From Comamonas_C sp026954015 (GTDB taxonomy: Bacteria; Pseudomonadota; Gammaproteobacteria; Burkholderiales; Burkholderiaceae_C), in the NCBI GenBank assembly GCA_035063785.1, contig JAPSFS010000003.1:232126-296125 (forward strand): a DNA stretch of 64,000 nt, read 5' to 3'. Shown piece by piece: positions 61,658 to 64,000 of this stretch. Position 1 is the first letter of the stretch. Every line of letters starts with the position of its first letter. A program made the translations under genes and the position numbers. The notes under the pieces were generated by a model. It searched no databases, had not been told where the DNA came from, and saw nothing but the letters and a program-made list of their open reading frames with translations.

Positions 61658-63232
61658 ATGCTGATAGGGATACCCGCCGAGACACTGGCCGAAGAAAAAC
61701 GCGTGGCCACCGTGCCCGACGTGGTCGAGAAGATCATCAAGCTCGGCTTCGGCGTCGCCATCCAGTCGGGCGCGGGCGACGCGGCGAATTTCAGCGACGA
61801 TGCCTACCGCGCCGCAGGCGCCGAGGTGCTGCCCGATGCGGCCGCGCTATGGGCGCAGTCGGACATCGTGCTCAAGGTGCGCCCGCCCAGCAGCGACGAA
61901 GTGGCACTGATGCACGAGGGCGGCACGCTCATTGGCTTCGTCTGGCCGGCGCAGCACCCTGAGCTCATGCAGCAGCTCGCCGCGAAGAAAACCACGGTGC
62001 TCGCCATCGACTGCCTGCCGCGCGTGCTCAGTCGCGCGCAGAAGATGGACGCGCTCACCTCCACCGCGGGCGTCTCGGGCTACCGCGCCGTGATCGAGGC
62101 GGCCAACGCCTTCGGGCGCTTCTTCAACGGCCAGATCACCGCCGCGGGCAAGGTGCCGCCGGCCAAGGTGTTCATCGCGGGTGCAGGCGTGGCGGGGCTC
62201 GCCGCCATCGGCACGGCGGCCAACCTGGGCGCCATCGTGCGCGCCAACGATACGCGCGCCGAGGTGGCCGACCAGGTCAAGTCCCTGGGCGGCGAATTCG
62301 TCAAGGTCGACTATGAGGAAGAAGGCTCGGGCGGCGGCGGCTACGCCAAGGTGATGAGCGAGGGCTTTCAGGCCGCGCAGCGCCAGATGTACGCGCAGGA
62401 GGCGAAGAACGCCGACATCATCATCACCACCGCGCTGATCCCCGGCAAACCCGCGCCCAAGCTCATCACCGCCGAGATGGTGCAGAGCATGAAGCCCGGC
62501 AGCGTCATCGTGGACATGGCGGGCGAGCAGGGCGGCAACTGCGAGCTCACCGTGCCGGGCCAGGCCGTGGTGCGCCACGGCGTGACCATCATCGGCTACA
62601 CCGACCTGGCCTCGCGCCTGGCGCGCCAGTCGTCCACGCTGTACGCCACCAACCTGCTGCGCCTGCTCGAAGAACTGTGCAAGGCCAAGGACGGCGTGGC
62701 GGTCATCAACATGGAAGACGACGCCATCCGGGGTCTGACCGTCATCAAGGACGGCGAGATCACCTGGCCTGCGCCGCCCTTGACGCTGCCCCCCAAGGCC
62801 GCGCCCAAGGCCGTGGCCGCGCCGGTGGCGGAAAAGAAATCCACGCACGGGCCGGGCGCGCCGATGTCGGGCAAGGCGCTTACCATCGTCTTCGCCGTGC
62901 TCGCGGTGCTGTTCTGGGCCATCGGTGCGTATGCGCCCACGGCCTTCCTGGGGCACTTCACGGTCTTCGTGCTGGCCTGCTTCATCGGCTACATGGTGGT
63001 GTGGAACGTCACGCCCGCGCTGCACACGCCCTTGATGAGCGTGACCAACGCGATCTCCAGCATCATCGCCATCGGCGCGCTGATCCAGATCGCTCCGCCG
63101 GGCGCGGGCACTGGCGGACGGCCCGATACGCTCATCCTCGCGCTCGCGTTCGTGGCGCTGGTGCTCACGGGCATCAACATGTTCGGCGGCTTCGCCGTCA
63201 CGCGCCGCATGCTGGCGATGTTCCGCAAGTAG
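61658..63232 (+). CDS. pntA: NAD(P) transhydrogenase alpha subunit
   Basis: The 524-aa protein has an NAD(H)-binding domain I (MLIGIPAETLAEEKRVATVP; RVLSRAQKMDALTSTAGVSG; VFIAGAGVAGLAAIGTAANL, the Rossmann motif), a linker (PPKAAPKAVAAPVAEKK) and four C-terminal membrane helices. It is the single-chain alpha form, as in E. coli. It uses the proton motive force to make NADPH from NADH. ATG 61658 follows a strong RBS. pntB follows after 40 nt. Confidence 0.95.
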   Translation: MLIGIPAETLAEEKRVATVPDVVEKIIKLGFGVAIQSGAGDAANFSDDAYRAAGAEVLPDAAALWAQSDIVLKVRPPSSDEVALMHEGGTLIGFVWPAQHPELMQQLAAKKTTVLAIDCLPRVLSRAQKMDALTSTAGVSGYRAVIEAANAFGRFFNGQITAAGKVPPAKVFIAGAGVAGLAAIGTAANLGAIVRANDTRAEVADQVKSLGGEFVKVDYEEEGSGGGGYAKVMSEGFQAAQRQMYAQEAKNADIIITTALIPGKPAPKLITAEMVQSMKPGSVIVDMAGEQGGNCELTVPGQAVVRHGVTIIGYTDLASRLARQSSTLYATNLLRLLEELCKAKDGVAVINMEDDAIRGLTVIKDGEITWPAPPLTLPPKAAPKAVAAPVAEKKSTHGPGAPMSGKALTIVFAVLAVLFWAIGAYAPTAFLGHFTVFVLACFIGYMVVWNVTPALHTPLMSVTNAISSIIAIGALIQIAPPGAGTGGRPDTLILALAFVALVLTGINMFGGFAVTRRMLAMFRK

Positions 63233-63272
63233 GCCCCGCCGTCACCACCCGAATACGAGGAAGAGAACCACC

Positions 63273-64000
63273 ATGTCCGCAAGTCTCGTGACGACGGCCT
63301 ACCTGGGCGCCGCGATCCTGTTCATTCTGAGCCTGGGAGGGCTCTCCAACCCCGAAACCTCACGCCGCGGCAACCTGCTGGGCATGATAGGCATGACGAT
63401 CGCCGTGCTGGCCACGGTGTTCGGCCCGCGCGTGCATGTCTCGGGCATAGGCTGGATCGTGCTGGCGCTGGTGATCGGCGGCGGCATCGGCCTGTGGGCC
63501 GCGCGCATCGTCAAGATGACGCAGATGCCCGAGCTCATCGCGCTCATGCACAGCCTCGTGGGCCTGGCGGCCTGCGTGGTCGGCTTCGCGAGCTATGTGG
63601 ATACGTCGATCCAGTTCGCCGGGGCGGAGAAGACCATCCACGAGGTGGAGATCTACCTGGGCATCCTGATCGGCGCGTATACCTTCTCGGGCTCGATCAT
63701 CGCGTTCGGCAAGCTCTCGGGCAAGATCGGCGGCAAGCCCGTGCTGCTGCCCGCGCGCCACTGGCTCAACCTGGCCGCGCTGCTGGTCATGATCTGGCTG
63801 GGCGGGCGCTTTCTGGCTGCGCCCGACGTGCAGGACGGCATGGCGCCGCTGCTCGCCATGACGGTGATTGCGCTGGTGCTGGGCGTGCACATGATCATGG
63901 CCATCGGCGGCGCGGACATGCCGGTGGTGATCTCCATGCTCAACAGCTACTCGGGCTGGGCGGCGGCGGCCACGGGCTTCATGCTCAGCAACGACCTGCT
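63273..64000 (+). CDS. pntB: NAD(P) transhydrogenase beta subunit, partial
   Basis: The frame from ATG 63273 (RBS GAGGAAGAG) is open to the window end, about 242 codons. It shows several membrane helices (LVTTAYLGAAILFILSLGGL; IGMTIAVLATVFGPRVHVSG; IVLALVIGGGIGLWAARIVK) and the PntB signatures FSGSIIAFGKLSGKIGGKPV and LNSYSGWAAAATGFMLSNDL. The NADP-binding domain III lies beyond the edge. It forms the transhydrogenase with PntA. Confidence 0.95.
   Translation, partial: MSASLVTTAYLGAAILFILSLGGLSNPETSRRGNLLGMIGMTIAVLATVFGPRVHVSGIGWIVLALVIGGGIGLWAARIVKMTQMPELIALMHSLVGLAACVVGFASYVDTSIQFAGAEKTIHEVEIYLGILIGAYTFSGSIIAFGKLSGKIGGKPVLLPARHWLNLAALLVMIWLGGRFLAAPDVQDGMAPLLAMTVIALVLGVHMIMAIGGADMPVVISMLNSYSGWAAAATGFMLSNDL

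Overview
This is a very GC-rich chromosomal window, packed with genes and showing strong third-position GC bias. Gene content and synteny fit a betaproteobacterium of the Burkholderiales, most likely Comamonadaceae. The main pointers are kdsD-kdsC-lptC, ilvE with a small zinc-finger gene and a LPS glycosyltransferase, metX-metW, a Comamonadaceae-type ferredoxin-NADP reductase, and an interspersed repeat with core ATAGCTGCYCGCGCTTG that I associate with that family. Nothing points to a plasmid, prophage, insertion sequence or CRISPR array.

Layout. 1-7.8 kb: an edge-truncated MaoC hydratase divergent from a MarR regulator, then the Kdo/LPS genes kdsD-kdsC-lptC with an SDR gene, a KefB-type antiporter, apt, and a cyclic-nucleotide-binding protein with a family-orphan neighbour. 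8-25 kb: housekeeping genes (mnmE, MFS, nitronate monooxygenase, O-antigen ligase, GT2, ilvE, radA, alr, lplT, EamA transporter, proQ, glcF/glcE, comM). 25-27.7 kb: accessory DNA with a Xre/RES toxin-antitoxin pair, a GST and two decayed genes. 27.7-32.2 kb: an unusual three-gene secreted/lipoprotein cassette built on LprI-like domains. 32.2-36.9 kb: a branched-chain-amino-acid-type ABC importer compressed into three genes by LivG-LivF and LivH-LivM fusions. 37-39 kb: fpr and a GAF/Fis regulator without an AAA+ domain.

39.1-47.5 kb: a complete molybdenum hydroxylase operon (coxS, coxL, coxM, coxD-like, coxE-like, coxG, xdhC, mocA-like). The CoxL active-site loop is AYRGAGR, so this is a form II (CODH-like) enzyme rather than proven CO dehydrogenase. 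47.5-49.3 kb: metX-metW behind a SAM-II riboswitch and an intrinsic terminator that abuts the metX start codon. 49.3-51.3 kb: a GGDEF remnant, then a co-directional trio of AhpD-like, GcvH-like lipoyl carrier and DsrE-like proteins.

51.3-60.5 kb (minus strand): a self-contained selenocysteine unit fdnG-fdnH-fdnI-fdhE-selA-selB-selC. FdnG has an in-frame TGA at codon 196 with a SECIS-type hairpin just downstream, so simple ORF calling splits it in two. selC lies 3 nt after the selB stop. The enzyme, its chaperone and its decoding machinery are thus encoded together. 60.7-64 kb: a YafJ-type amidotransferase and pntA-pntB, the latter cut by the window end.

The least described elements are the LprI/propeller cassette, the AhpD-GcvH-DsrE trio, and the interspersed repeat that has entered coding sequence, including the linker that fuses LivG to LivF.
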